In this document: one piece after another, positions 22,501-31,638 of the stretch
Position numbering within the stretch: the stretch's first letter is position 1
Layout: every line of letters begins with the position of its first letter
NCBI GenBank assembly: GCA_032718475.1
Contig: JAUCBJ010009077.1
Coordinates: 1 to 43,207 of the forward strand
Direction: 5' to 3'
Origin: Nemertoderma westbladi
Lineage: Eukaryota > Xenacoelomorpha > Nemertodermatida > Nemertodermatidae
Length of the DNA: 43,207 bases
Program-made: the position numbers and the translations under genes
The notes under the pieces: generated by a model
The model's database searches: none
Told to the model about the DNA's origin: nothing
Seen by the model: the letters and a program-made list of their open reading frames with translations, nothing else

Positions 22501-23219
22501 ACTCCAGAAAGACCAAAATTCTGACAGTTAACTTTGAAAGTCCTCAGCAAGTCTCTGATCGGATGAGCATAAGCTCAAAGGATGGTATGCTTGAGCATGT
22601 GGACGACTTCTGTTACCTGGGATCATGGATCCGGAAGTCAGGTGAGGACCTTCGAATACGTAAGGGAAAGGCATGGGCAGCCTTGAATAGGCTTTCCAGG
22701 ATTTGGAAGTCACCTAGAATTAATCGGAAACTTAAGGTCCGATTATTTAGAGCAGCAGTAGTTCCAGTACTCCTCTACGGGAGTCCATGCTGGGCTCTAA
22801 CTGCTGAGGACACCAAATCTCTGGATGGCACATTCACAAGAATGCTACGCCGGGTACATTGTGTCAAGTACAATGCACACATTTCCAACCAGACACTATA
22901 TAACATTGGAGGTGTCTCGTTGGTTCCCCCAAGCTTGACACTAGAACAAAATCGCCTCCGCTTTGCAGGACATTGCTTTCGCCGTGAGGACCAGCCAGTG
23001 CATAATCTTGTACTTTGGCAGCCTCATGGAGTGAATAAGCATGGTGGACAGCCCATGACTTTCTTGAGACGCATCTTAAAGGACACTGGCCTTAAAGATG
23101 CGGATGATCTAGCAAATGTCATGGGTGATAGGGAGTTGTGGCGGTGCAATTTTGTTGACAAGCCGGCACAGCATTCTTAAAAATGCAGCTGCAATGCAGC
23201 ATGCCGATCCTAGTAGTAG
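19524..23219 (+). mobile_element. RTE-like non-LTR retrotransposon, copy 1
   Basis: The element has a GC-richer 5' untranslated region (about 19524-19922) containing two imperfect units of roughly 110 bp. A 1085-codon frame with endonuclease and reverse transcriptase follows. The 3' end is very short and finishes in TAG repeats without poly(A), as in RTE-clade elements. A candidate 7-bp target duplication TTTCTAC flanks it, placing the start at 19524, though this is not proven. It lies in the interval between the DCX and crystallin exons, in the same orientation as both. Copies 2 (34021-36272) and 3 (29584-29655) share its 3' end. Confidence 0.85.
19923..23180 (+). CDS. RTE-like endonuclease/reverse transcriptase polyprotein, catalytically damaged
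   Basis: This is a 1085-residue open frame. Residues about 121-372 are an apurinic-type endonuclease: ASVNT (N126), VGVQEHR (E155), GNGGIG, GDFN (271-274), QIDH (D335) and SSDHR (360-363). The reverse transcriptase spans roughly 570-880, with NGFRKGRG, LQGD and FADD (825-828). Two lesions stand out against copy 2. The motif A aspartate is replaced (V714, IFVVFFKAFD instead of IFVDFFKAFD; T at 22063 against A at 34968). A 15-residue block beginning GVDGVPPEVF is deleted after S603. Copy 1 also has two extra residues (GV) near 859. The frame is open, but the enzyme should be inactive. The C-terminal part (CYLGSWIRKSG, LLYGSPCWAL) matches RTE-type tails. Retrotransposition would normally be by target-primed reverse transcription. 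Confidence 0.9.
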   Translation: MANQGVVFAPRADSAKKHPPTPTMDYISNAEVRPLEASGITGHNRPHRRQLTPDRLPVSPPTGERAANNSLSPFPDDLSGPNPGSPGRPDCDGERDSGVGGYSHVPPRPIKPLVNLRQVTRLASVNTLTLGSPMRQGELTALADKLSLSAVGVQEHRMQTGQTDEVLIKDIGGGWRLAFASADDSGNGGIGLLMNPTAHAALDKIDQISNRIIRCHFSCSGRLAKKFPKVVLIVCYSPTSVAPVEEVENFYHNLQAATDGVDQHAFLTFLGDFNASLHQSPTSPWVYSNSVNRNSVHLQDFISGNGLFSAGTQFKKRTGKLWTHSGPSGHKSQIDHILFRRKYRSSIQDCNAFTLRPFSSDHRLIVAKVRLSLRASRTTKSALPRHDWSSLLQQPSVRSSFTLQLSNRYEALASEAADHCEGYTAFTEAVKLAAAETVPVYPRNRKRAPWTDNKIQKCRNDLHKAQKESRLKQTTAAKNAVKAASRSLNRQYSVNLQELINKQVDAINDADDSRQSSQAWKSINLLTGRKSQPTTKVKAESPADRLNGWKAHFEKLLNNDRVLPDNFIEVKVSESVLPDIPIGDISFADVKAAAKSIKTNRASLKLIYPIIVDMYRTTRVPQEIKTNKLVPVPKKGNLTLYGSFRGISLISIAAKLYNRILLNRIRDPIERLLRGNQNGFRKGRGTMEPILALRRIIEELSKKKDRHLAVIFVVFFKAFDSVSLSRMFSILSLYGIPDEIIAAIRSVYDGSTTFVSTVDGDTEQFEVLWGVLQGDTLAPFLFIIVVDYVLRMSLDHHNDDGVMITPPTGSRSRGNPAKYLTDLDFADDLGVLSESLEGAQRLLSSLEHAASSVGVGLFINSRKTKILTVNFESPQQVSDRMSISSKDGMLEHVDDFCYLGSWIRKSGEDLRIRKGKAWAALNRLSRIWKSPRINRKLKVRLFRAAVVPVLLYGSPCWALTAEDTKSLDGTFTRMLRRVHCVKYNAHISNQTLYNIGGVSLVPPSLTLEQNRLRFAGHCFRREDQPVHNLVLWQPHGVNKHGGQPMTFLRRILKDTGLKDADDLANVMGDRELWRCNFVDKPAQHS

Positions 23220-23226
23220 TTTCTAC

Positions 23227-24093
23227 TTCGATAGAATTTTAACACTCATTATAAAATTTAAGAAATTCCACCAAAAACATTTTTACTTTTCCTTAATTTC
23301 ATTTTTTATGCTTTTTTCGTCGGGAAAGTAAAATAAATGCATTCTTATGAGTAACGTTTTCCCTGGAGAAAAAAATTGTTCATTATTCAACTTTTTTTTG
23401 GATATACAGTAGCCTATTAGGGCGGAAAAGAAACAATTTAAGAATATAGTTTATTGATGGTTCCTTGCAATGGTTTTGCGGACCATGGATGCAACAGAAC
23501 TCCGGCTCCGGAAATCCGGGCCAATTTTCTGGTTCCGGCTCCGGGCAAATTAATCCGGAGCCACTCCGGAGCTTATTTGGTTGAAATTGGAAATCGAATA
23601 ATAGGTTTTATTCTTATTTGTTTTCGTGGAATTTCTTAAATTTTATTACATGTGTTAAAAGAGCATCGAAGTAGAAAACGTTTGCACGAATTTGAGCAAA
23701 GTTTATTCACTCCTCAAAAGTTATTACAACTTTATTGTATGCAAGCCGAACTCCAAAACGGAACTCAATATCCAATATTGGTTTATGTTGTTAAGCGGCT
23801 CTCTAGTTACGTAATAAATATTCGAGAACATTAAATCATTTAACATTAAGTAAGGCAGCATCGGGAGTTGAAGAGTACAGTAATTCGAATCGCATTAACT
23901 ATATGGAAGCAATATAGTATATAATATCCTGCAGTTCAATTTGTTTTGTACAGTACCATAGTTCTACAATATCTCTTACTGTATTAAATAATTGAGCAAC
24001 AAAAAAGGTCCAAATTTAAAAATAAAATTACGTATTACATGGGGAAAAAACGTAGGACACTATTTTTTCAATATTATCTCTACCTTTATTAAC
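23227..24093. other. Intronic or intergenic DNA, no supported exon
   Basis: AT-rich sequence with a CCGGCTCCGG-rich patch at about 23500-23575 that can fold on itself and may be a hAT-type end. No DCX or crystallin exon was recognised. Confidence 0.45.
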
Positions 24094-26404
24094 CTCGCTG
24101 GCGCTCGGTGGAGAGGGCCCTTTCCCTGGAAGAAAACCGGCGCGGTAGCTACCAAGATAAAGCGCCGTCCCAGATTGTGAGAACCCTATACCCATGACCT
24201 AGGCACATTGTAGTACATCTCAGCAACTGCCCATACGATTTTCTTGAAATTTGCACACGACCTGCGCCGCGGTTCCATATAACCCTGTACCAAATTTCAA
24301 ACAAATTCATAAATTAGGGGCCGAGTGAGAATGTTTTAAAGTTATTAAAAATTAATAAAAACTATTAGAAATAAATCTTGCCGATATCTGATTGGGAAGG
24401 GCACCGAGGCAGTTCGCTGGTAGAATTAATTCAGAGTTGGCTTGGCAACCACAGTAGGTAGGTAGAGCTGCTAGTATGCCGTTATCTCAGTAGTAATATG
24501 GCGGCCATCTAATGTGTACTATTTATAGACAATTTGATTTAATGATAACCACAGTGTCTGACTACTGGGGTTGTTTAATGACGGATGTTATACTATAGCC
24601 AGTCTGTCCAGCAATACACATATCCACTATATGAACAATGTTTACAGTTCATCTATTGAATGGGGCTAATCAGTAGTGGGTAAATGATGCGAATTATAAT
24701 GGTAGTGGCAAAGCAGTATATATGCACACTCTAGTCCTAAATCAGTCGATCTCAGGAACTGCAGATACGATTTTTTTTTAATTTGCACACAATATGAAGG
24801 GGGGGTACCAGAAATACGTGTACCAAATTTCAAGTACATTGATCAATTTACTAATATTATAATTAAAAAGGTAATAAATTTCGCTATTTAAGAAAACTAT
24901 AGGTCCTACGGGAAAATGATGAAATTCAAAGTTGTAGATAATCATCCGCGTAGCCCATCGGGGGAATAAAATGTTGACTTTATTTATAACTAATATATTT
25001 ATAATTAAAAAGGTAATAAATTTCGCTATTTAAGAAAACTATAGGTCCTACGGGAAAATGATGAAATTCAAAGTTGTAGATAATCATCCGTGTAGCCCAT
25101 CGGGGGAATAAAATGTTGACTTTATTTATAACTAATATATTTATAATTAAAAAGGTAAGAAATTTCGCTATTTAAGAAAACTATAGGTCCTACGGGAAAA
25201 TGATGAAACTCAAAGTTGTAGATAATCATCCGCGTAGCCCATCGGTGGAATAAAATTTTGATTTTATTTATAACTAATTTATTTATAATTAAAAAGTTTA
25301 TAAATTTAACTATTTAAGTAAATAATCCGAAACGTTTATTTCCGAAATGTTTAATTGTACAACAGTACAATGCGAATTCGAATCTACCAATTATTTTTAG
25401 GAACGATTAGAAGACCACCGGGGCTACATGTTTAGATTATGATTTATTTGTTCCAGAACGTTGTTACAGCTGTACAGGGTGGGTGGGCAATTTGGTGCTA
25501 GTGAATATTTAGAGTTCATTTATTTAGCTCAAAATGCTTAGAATTCTCAAGTTGTTTACATTGATATATCAATTTTGAAAGAAATATTTATCAAGAAGGT
25601 CAAAACTGAAGCCATTCTCGGACGTCCGCTCTTGGGAGAGGGCCCTTCCCCTGCAAGAAAACCGGCGCGGTAGCTACCAAGATAAAGCGCCGTCCCAGAT
25701 TGTGAGAACCCTATACCCATGACCTAGGCACATTGTAGTACATCTCAGCAACTGCCCAGACGATTTTCTTGAAATTTGCACACGACCTGCGCCGCGATTC
25801 CATATAACCCTGTACAAATTTCAAATAAATTTATAAATTAGGGGCCGAGTGAGAATGTTTTAAAGTTATTAAAAATTAATAAAAACTATTAGAAATAAAT
25901 CTTGCCGATATCTGATTGGGAAGAGCACCGAGGCAGTTCACTGGTAGAATTAATTCAGAGTTGGCTTGGCAACCACAGTAGGTAGGTAGAGCTGCTAGTA
26001 TGCAGTTATCTCAGTAGTAATATGGCCGCCATCTAATGTGTACTATTTATAGACAATTTGATTTAATGATAACCTCAGTGTCTGACTACTGGGGTTGTTT
26101 AATGACGGATGTTATACTATAGCCAGTCTGCCCAGCAATACACATATCCATTATATGAACAATGTTTACAGTTAATCTATTGAATGGGGCTAATCAGTAG
26201 TGGGTAAATGATGCGAATTATAATTGTAGTGGCAAAGCAGTATATATGCACACTCTAATCCAAAATCAGTCGATCTCAGGAACTGCAGATACGATTTTTT
26301 TTAAATTTGCACACAATATGAAGGGGGGGTACCAGAAATACGTGTACCAAATATCAAGTAAATTGATCAATTTACTAATATATTTATAATTAAAAAGGTA
26401 ATAA
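24094..26404. repeat. 1.5-kb direct duplication containing a 142-bp tandem array
   Basis: The block beginning near 24094 (GAGAGGGCCC, ACCGGCGCGGTAGCTACC) is repeated from about 25616 with an offset of 1525 bp. Each block has two related words of the type ATCTCAG.AACTGC followed by a run ending AATTTGCACAC. The first block ends in the 142-bp array. The second is cut by the scaffold gap at the matching position. Confidence 0.85.
24861..25286. repeat. 142-bp tandem repeat, three units
   Basis: AATTAAAAAGGTA recurs at 24861, 25003 and 25145, and in altered form at 25287, a spacing of 142 bp each time. Units include CTATAGGTCCTACGGGAAAA and GCGTAGCCCATCGG. It is non-coding and AT-rich. Confidence 0.9.
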
Positions 26405-26504
26405 NNNNNNNNNNNNNNNNNNNNNNNNNNNNNNNNNNNNNNNNNNNNNNNNNNNNNNNNNNNNNNNNNNNNNNNNNNNNNNNNNNNNNNNNNNNNNNNN
26501 NNNN
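26405..26504. other. Assembly gap of 100 N
   Basis: Exactly 100 undetermined bases, the usual placeholder for a gap of unknown size. It starts directly after AATTAAAAAGGTAATAA, the first bases of the 142-bp repeat unit, so an unresolved tandem array is the likely cause. Confidence 0.95.
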
Positions 26505-26961
26505 ATATATTTATTATCCGAAAAAGATACTTTGAAAATGTTTAATTGTAAATACAATTATGTATATGCCCAATTTAAATAAAATATAAGATTAATCTTC
26601 AAAATATATGATATGGGCCAATAAAAATATGAGTCCCTGTATTAGAAATTTTCTGGAGAGCTAATCCAAAGCCTGGAGGTAGAAGGCCAAGCGAATTCGA
26701 GAACTTTGGGCCAGTATTTCGGAGCAGGCCGGTGCATGGGTCACATGCGTGCTGTCCGCATAAACGATACAGTTAGTAGTGGGTCGCCAGCACTTAATGA
26801 TTCAGCACAGTTTATGGTGGTCATTGGAAATAAATTGTGCCCCAGCCCGGCGTCTTTGTCTAAAATAACTCTGCCCAACAGCACTGTTGTGATAGCTGAC
26901 TGATTTTTTAATGGAGTTTCAGATTGAACGCAGACAGAGTTAAAGTGGCATAAAGGTGAAA
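26505..26961. other. No supported gene
   Basis: The first bases resemble the sequence following the 142-bp array at 25320-25360 (CCGAAA, TGTTTAATTGTA), as expected at the end of the duplicated block. The rest is unrecognised. Short frames on both strands overlap and have no family resemblance. Confidence 0.45.
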
Positions 26962-27193
26962 GGTCCATTTATACGCGGCCGTACGATAGCCATACATATT
27001 TGTCCTTACAGCAGCAGTCAGGCGGCCGTACGGAATGTTTGGTATCCCGTTACGGCAATAGACTGTACGGTCGCTGGAGGGTCGCTATCAGGCGAGGTGC
27101 TGTACTCACCATATGGCCATGCATGAGGCCGTGGCCGATGAGACCTTACGGCCGCCGAATGATGTTGTCGAACGGCCGAGTATAAAATGAGCC
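26962..27193. repeat. Element with inverted ends rich in CGGCCGT (MITE-like)
   Basis: The left end GGTCCATTTATACGCGGCCG and the right end CGGCCGAGTATAAAATGAGCC are inverted copies with a few mismatches. The interior repeats GCGGCCGTACGG and TTACGGCCGCC. GC-rich ends stand out from AT-rich flanks. No clear target duplication. The small frame inside has no known domain. Confidence 0.6.
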
Positions 27194-28497
27194 TTGAGCC
27201 CCTAAGAAAGACAGTTTGATAAAGTTTTAGCAGTACATATACTTAAACCTCTCAACAAGTACTGCGCGTACCCAAGTGAATATCAATGTGCACATACAGA
27301 CAGACAAAACAAACAGACGTTTTTTTGACAGCAAGAAGCCCTGAAGGTCTTCTAATATAATAATGGACTATAATTATTCAATTATGTTCCATCGTGTAAA
27401 TTATCAATTATATCCTAACCCGTTTGCATTTTTATCACAATTATGGTGCGGTCATGGGTATGTTGAAGTTGTTGAGATAAATTAATGAAAATGAAGCTGT
27501 TAATGGTACTATTTATGAGTAATGGATAAAACCATTATGCTTGGCGGTGTTTGTCTCCTTCGATAAGTTAGAAAATTTTATTGTTACATTCATCCATGAA
27601 TAATAAATTTTCTATGGTGTTATTATTTTAAAAGAAACCTGGGAAACTGTATAGTGTTATAAATCACAGATCTAATATATCCTAATTCTGAAGTATAGGA
27701 AGAATGTCGTTTACTGTCAATGCCTCACAGTACAACTTTTCCAAACTGACCACATCTTATTGTGGCGGAAATAAACAAGACTGTGCTGAAGTCCTCATCT
27801 CGACATGACTGGTCTGCCTTGATGTACCATAGTAGTGTGATGGAAAGATTAACTAATTGGTATCAAACAGATGTGATGATTTACTGGTAAGTGACGAATT
27901 GGATCACTGTACGATGAGATGTATACATAGTTTGTTAATGCTGAGATTGATGCAGTCATTGACAGTGACAATTTCCTTCCAAAGAAGAGGAAAATTATTC
28001 CAAACGCTTATTTAAAGTGAATGGCCTTTAAGAAGCGTTTCAAGAAAGTCCTCATGACGAAATAAACTACCTGTGAAGTGGAGGAAGGCGCTAGCAGAAG
28101 CCCAACAGTCGAGAAGTTTTGGCAGATCAACAGCTGCTAAAGTTGTTAATCAGCGAAGCTGATAAAACAGAAAGGGGACAATCAGGCTGAGCTAGTACTT
28201 GGTCATATTGCTGCCATCAATGCCACTGATTAAAGTGGGAAGTATGTCGCAGTGTGCTAAGCAATTAATCTTATGAGGCGGCATGCAACGGCCAGGGGGT
28301 CAATTATTGTTAACATATTAAAGTTTACATAGGTGTCAACCCACTTAAACTACCAAGTAACAGTGGTATCTCCCTCTGTTTGCCTGGTTTGTAGGAGGGA
28401 TCACTTTTGCTGCACACGCTAACTGCATATCGAAATCTTACATTTTTATCAGAGAATCATTCAATTTCTGTGTGTATGATATTTATGCCTAACTCAT
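27194..28497. other. No supported gene, possible decayed retroelement
   Basis: The stretch around 27800-28200 translates into broken pieces such as HDWSALMY that faintly recall the region between endonuclease and reverse transcriptase in non-LTR elements, with many stops. This is too weak to classify. No crystallin or DCX exon was seen. Confidence 0.3.
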
Positions 28498-28870
28498 GTT
28501 GTATACCACCGTGAAACTTGTTTATATGTTGCCTAGCAGCAGTTCTGGTAGTGCTGAACTCTCATTGGTAACTACCGGTACAGGTATTCTTGCTTCCTAT
28601 TGGCTGTTCTATTTTTGCAGTATTGCTTGTTTATATAGTCGATGTTCATCCCATTACTCTCAGGCATAACCAAACATCATATTAAGCCTGTTACGAGTCA
28701 TGTAACTTGCAGGACTCGTGATATTTCACCTTGCTGTATTACATTATTAACTTGCTGCATGCATTGTAGCTTGTTGCATACATTATTGCATTATTATTAT
28801 TTACTATTATTGCATTACCATTGTTGATGAATATACAAGACCAGAGATCAAACCAATTCGATTTCCACAC
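28498..28870 (+). repeat. Possible solo LTR
   Basis: The segment begins TGTTGTATACC and ends TTTCCACA. It contains two ATTGG boxes (near 28562 and 28599), then TTTATATAG near 28631, and later CAAGACCAGAGATCAAACC. This layout (CCAAT-type boxes, TATA box, TG..CA ends) fits an LTR. No matching flanking duplication and no second LTR were seen, so the call is tentative. Confidence 0.35.
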
Positions 28871-29534
28871 GGTTAGTGCTGACTGCGCCCTGTCTGTAAT
28901 AGATTCGGTTCATTTTAGTGCGAGTGTGTGCGTCCATAGTACTGCAATATTATTCCCCAACAAGTAACTACATTATACAAACTTACAGTTGATGTTTGAT
29001 CTGGGTTAGAGTGAGATAAAAGTAATATACTTCTCTGCAGTTTGGGCTATCCATCGAACACAACATTTTTTTACTTGTAATTTTCGTCCTGGGGGTTCAA
29101 AATAGCACCAAAAATGATGGTTGCATTACCAGAAAATATTTTTAAGATGTTTTATCGTGTTCAACGACCTTGAAAACCCTTATACCATCAAAATTTAAAA
29201 TTTTGAGCCAAGATCTAAAAAATTTCTAAAATGACTGACAACACTTGACAGACAAACAGGCGGACAGACAGACCGATTGACATGCAAACATATTGAAAAT
29301 AACTGGAAGATAGTTTTCTATTGGAATAATAAGGCATATAAATTAATTTATAAGAGTAAATCTACATAGAACAACATAATATCTATCAGGAATGAGATTT
29401 ATATTTCAAAACTTCTGACTACCCTCAATCAAAGCTGATTATCTCCAAAACTAAGCTAGCTGTTAACATACCGTTAACAGATTTGGACGGAAACTGGAGT
29501 CTTATTTACTTAAGGGACACAAGCCAAAGACAAA
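28871..29534. other. No supported gene
   Basis: AT-rich DNA with a GACAGAC-type microsatellite near 29242-29272. No exon was recognised. Confidence 0.45.
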
Positions 29535-29935
29535 CACCCCCACGGAACAGTCTACAGCATCCCTTGTGAATGTGACCGTGTGTTGATTTTGTTGACAAGC
29601 CGGCACAGCATTCTTAAAAATGCAGCTGCAATGCAGCATGCCGATCCTAGTAGTAGACCGTGTGTACATTGGACAAACCCAGTATAGCTTAGATGACAGG
29701 CTTATACAGCACGACGGGGATATCAGACACCAGCGTGCAAAAGCCTCTGACTTGGCAGAACACCACGTCAAAACAGGCCATGTGCCCTGCTTCGAACTAG
29801 CCAAAGTAATAGGACGGGGGAACAAAAAATACAGACGTTGACGAGCTAGAAAGCTTACACATTATGGCTTTAGGTCCAAGAGCCATCAATAAGCGTTTGT
29901 CAGTAGAAGTAGACCACTTAGGGGTGGCCGCACTA
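29535..29935 (+). pseudogene. Penelope-like element, GIY-YIG endonuclease fragment
   Basis: Once the 72-bp insertion is discounted, the frame from about 29535 reads HGTVYSIPCECDRV, then YIGQTQYSLDDRL, with DLAEHHVKTGH later. The pair VY....C and YIGQT, then a conserved Arg (DDRL), and AEH...TGH is the GIY-YIG endonuclease of Penelope-like retroelements, usually C-terminal to the reverse transcriptase. A frameshift near 29838 is followed by ELESLHIMALGPRAINKR in another frame, the normal end of such proteins. No reverse transcriptase is visible upstream, so this is a 5'-truncated relic. It is broken by the RTE stub, one frameshift and truncation. Confidence 0.8.
29584..29655 (+). mobile_element. 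RTE-like retrotransposon 3' stub, copy 3
   Basis: Seventy-two bases nearly identical to the end of copies 1 and 2: the last codons (TTTTGTTGACAAGCCGGCAC), the stop, and AATGCAGCTGCAATGCAGC up to TAGTAGTA. It is flanked by a perfect 10-bp duplication GACCGTGTGT (29574-29583 and 29656-29665). This is an extreme 5' truncation from target-primed reverse transcription, nested in the Penelope-like fragment. Confidence 0.9.
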
Positions 29936-30106
29936 GTGAAATCAAAAAGTACTTTGCAATAGGAAACAAAGGGGGGGTGTTAGCTTCGTATGTATGTAGG
30001 ACTTAGTACTGTTATTGTAGTACAGTAGTACGTAGCAGTCTTGCCGTGTGGTCTGTGCGATTTTGTGCTATTTCAGTATTTAATATGCAATTTCCATTAT
30101 TAATAA
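29936..30106. other. Short unrecognised segment
   Basis: No gene was seen. It ends in CATTATTAATAAT, the left target duplication of the following SINE. Confidence 0.4.
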
Positions 30107-30370
30107 TGCTTACAGCAGCTTGGTCTAGTGGTGACATTACTGGGCTTCCGATTATGGAGCCCTGGTTCGATCCCTAGATGGGGCAGCACTGTTTGGGCAC
30201 AGTGCTTTAAATGCTGCAGCCTAGCCCAACCCCGGCTTTCATCCTTCAGTGGTCGATAAATGGGAACCAAGGCAACTTGGGAAACAGAGTGGAAGGGTTT
30301 CCTGTGGAAGATCACCCATGGTGGTGAATAGGCATTCCTTGGCTTAACGAGCCTAAAAGATTCTCCCATT
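30107..30370 (+). mobile_element. tRNA-derived SINE (plus strand)
   Basis: Its head has box A TGGTCTAGTGG and box B GGTTCGATCCC. A body contains TTTCATCCTTCAGTGGTCGA followed by TAAATGGGAACCAAGG. A perfect 13-bp duplication CATTATTAATAAT flanks it (30094-30106 and 30371-30383), so the 264-bp boundaries are firm. It is not a tRNA gene. It lies about 210 bp upstream of the first crystallin exon. Confidence 0.9.
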
Positions 30371-30578
30371 CATTATTAATAATTAGGTCACTTACTTCCA
30401 ACTTCTGTATAGGATTATATGCATTGATAATGACGGCTATTACCGTCGAAATATATTTGTAATTAATTACCATACAATATATACTATATTATTATATACT
30501 TCTCCGAACTTTATTCTTATTACGCAATTAAATGAATAGTAAAACATTATATAAATATATAATATCATGTCTTTATAG

Positions 30579-30698
30579 ATATGCACCCGGATGACTCTAT
30601 ATGCAGATGCAAACTTTCAAGGCGCATCAAAGACGGTTTACTTTGCAGGGAACAACTTTTATCTCGATTCACTTGCTGGCGATGTCTCCAGTATACAT
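30579..30698 (+). CDS. Crystallin exon A: first Greek-key motif
   Basis: Forty codons bounded by an acceptor ending CTTTATAG and a GTAAGA donor. The translation ICTRMTLYADANFQG followed by SLAGDVSSIH fits the first motif of a beta/gamma-crystallin domain: an aromatic LY, the NF.G turn, then the D..SSI strand that ends it. Both ends are phase 0. It joins 31132 directly to give SSIHVHCGTWILYED, exactly where the second motif of such domains starts. Family members use the fold structurally or to bind calcium. The preceding exon is not identified. The methionine at codon 5 is inside the domain and is unlikely to be a start. Confidence 0.8.
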
Positions 30699-31131
30699 GT
30701 AAGAAATCTACTAGAAATAATGGATATCGATGTTGTCAATAATTTTGTAGAGACAACAATATATGTCGAGCAAATTTTTATCTCCATGATAAAAAATCTT
30801 TACCACAAAATGGTGATTCTAAGACTGGTGTAGACCAGTAGAGTATCTCTTCCAACAACGTCCAAAGTGACTTGATTAGGCTCTGGAGTACTTGAGGCAA
30901 GACACCATGTTTGCTCAACTCTAGGACTCAAATTTGTTGTAAAAAATGCAGTGTGCTGAAACTTTATGTACCAAAGGAGACACAAAGGGCTGTTATACCG
31001 CATTCTCAGCAGTTACACCCCAAATAAGCAGGTGTTTGATTTCCCGTAAAATAGTAGATTGCAGCATTATTGCGGTTAATATTGTAGATGATATTGTAGA
31101 TTCGTCATTAATGACTGATGTTATTAATCAG

Positions 31132-31293
31132 GTTCACTGCGGTACATGGATTCTCTATGAAGACACGAACTTTAATTCCATTACTGCCGCTTCCGACAGA
31201 CACGTCATTCTGGGACCAGGCGAATACCGCAACCCTGCTGATTGGGATCTTTTACTTGAGGACAAGATCAATTCCGTGCGTCCACTCCCCGAT
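31132..31293 (+). CDS. Crystallin exon B: second Greek-key motif, completes domain 1
   Basis: Fifty-four codons between acceptor TTAATCAG and donor GTAAGT, phase 0 at both ends. It reads VHCGTWILYEDTNFN, then VILGPGEYRNPADW, then LLEDKINSVRPLPD. The W.LYED.N, GPGEY and D.INS.RPL signatures are the strongest beta/gamma-crystallin match in the window and correspond to the second Greek key of a domain. The stretch D.I.S before RPL is part of the usual calcium-site motif ([ND][ND]..SS type), here D-K-I-N-S, so binding is uncertain. It continues in frame into the exon at 38565 across an intron of 7.3 kb packed with transposons. Confidence 0.88.
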
Positions 31294-31389
31294 GTAAGTG
31301 AGGCCAAGTTATTTATGTACTTATACTTAAGTTACAGAATATAATACATAATAATAAACAAATATATATATATATATAAATTAAATGAT

Positions 31390-31627
31390 CAAGCAAGCAA
31401 ACAGTCGGCCGAAGCCGGAGGCGACCCGAAGGCTCCTCTTTCGATAGCTGCTACCCGAGGGTAGGGGTGGGCGCTACTCCTATCCCAAGATTTGCTCCCA
31501 GTTATTTAACTGGTACTCATTTTATCGACCCCAGTGGATGAAAGGCTGAGTGGACCCTGGCGGGGCTGAACCAACAACCAATAGATTGCAGGCCCTGCGC
31601 TCAACCAAATGAGCTACCCCGCCTTTT
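31390..31627 (-). mobile_element. tRNA-derived SINE (minus strand)
   Basis: On the minus strand the head reads GCGGGGTAGCTCATTTGG, with box B GGTTCAGCCCC, and is a near-complete tRNA-like 5' part. The body carries CTTTCATCCACTGGGGTCGA followed by TAAAATGAGTACCAG, related to the body of the SINE at 30107-30370 although the heads differ. The 11-bp duplication AATTAAATGAT flanks it (31379-31389 and 31628-31638). It lies in the intron after crystallin exon B. Confidence 0.9.
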
Positions 31628-31638
31628 AATTAAATGAT

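Noticed and set aside
21308-22713. Antisense frames across the RTE reverse transcriptase (also at 34168-35175)
   Set aside because: These are shadows of the sense-strand coding sequence with no domain of their own.
27800-28260. Second non-LTR element between the N gap and the LTR
   Set aside because: Only scattered weak resemblances with many stops. Not enough to name.
28850-28883. Short candidate exon between AG and GT as the missing DCX exon
   Set aside because: The translation (DQRSNQFDFHT in the required phase) has no DCX pattern, and the stretch overlaps the putative LTR end.
31560-31627. Functional tRNA gene on the minus strand
   Set aside because: The head is tRNA-like, but it runs into a SINE body, and 11-bp duplications flank the whole 238 bp.
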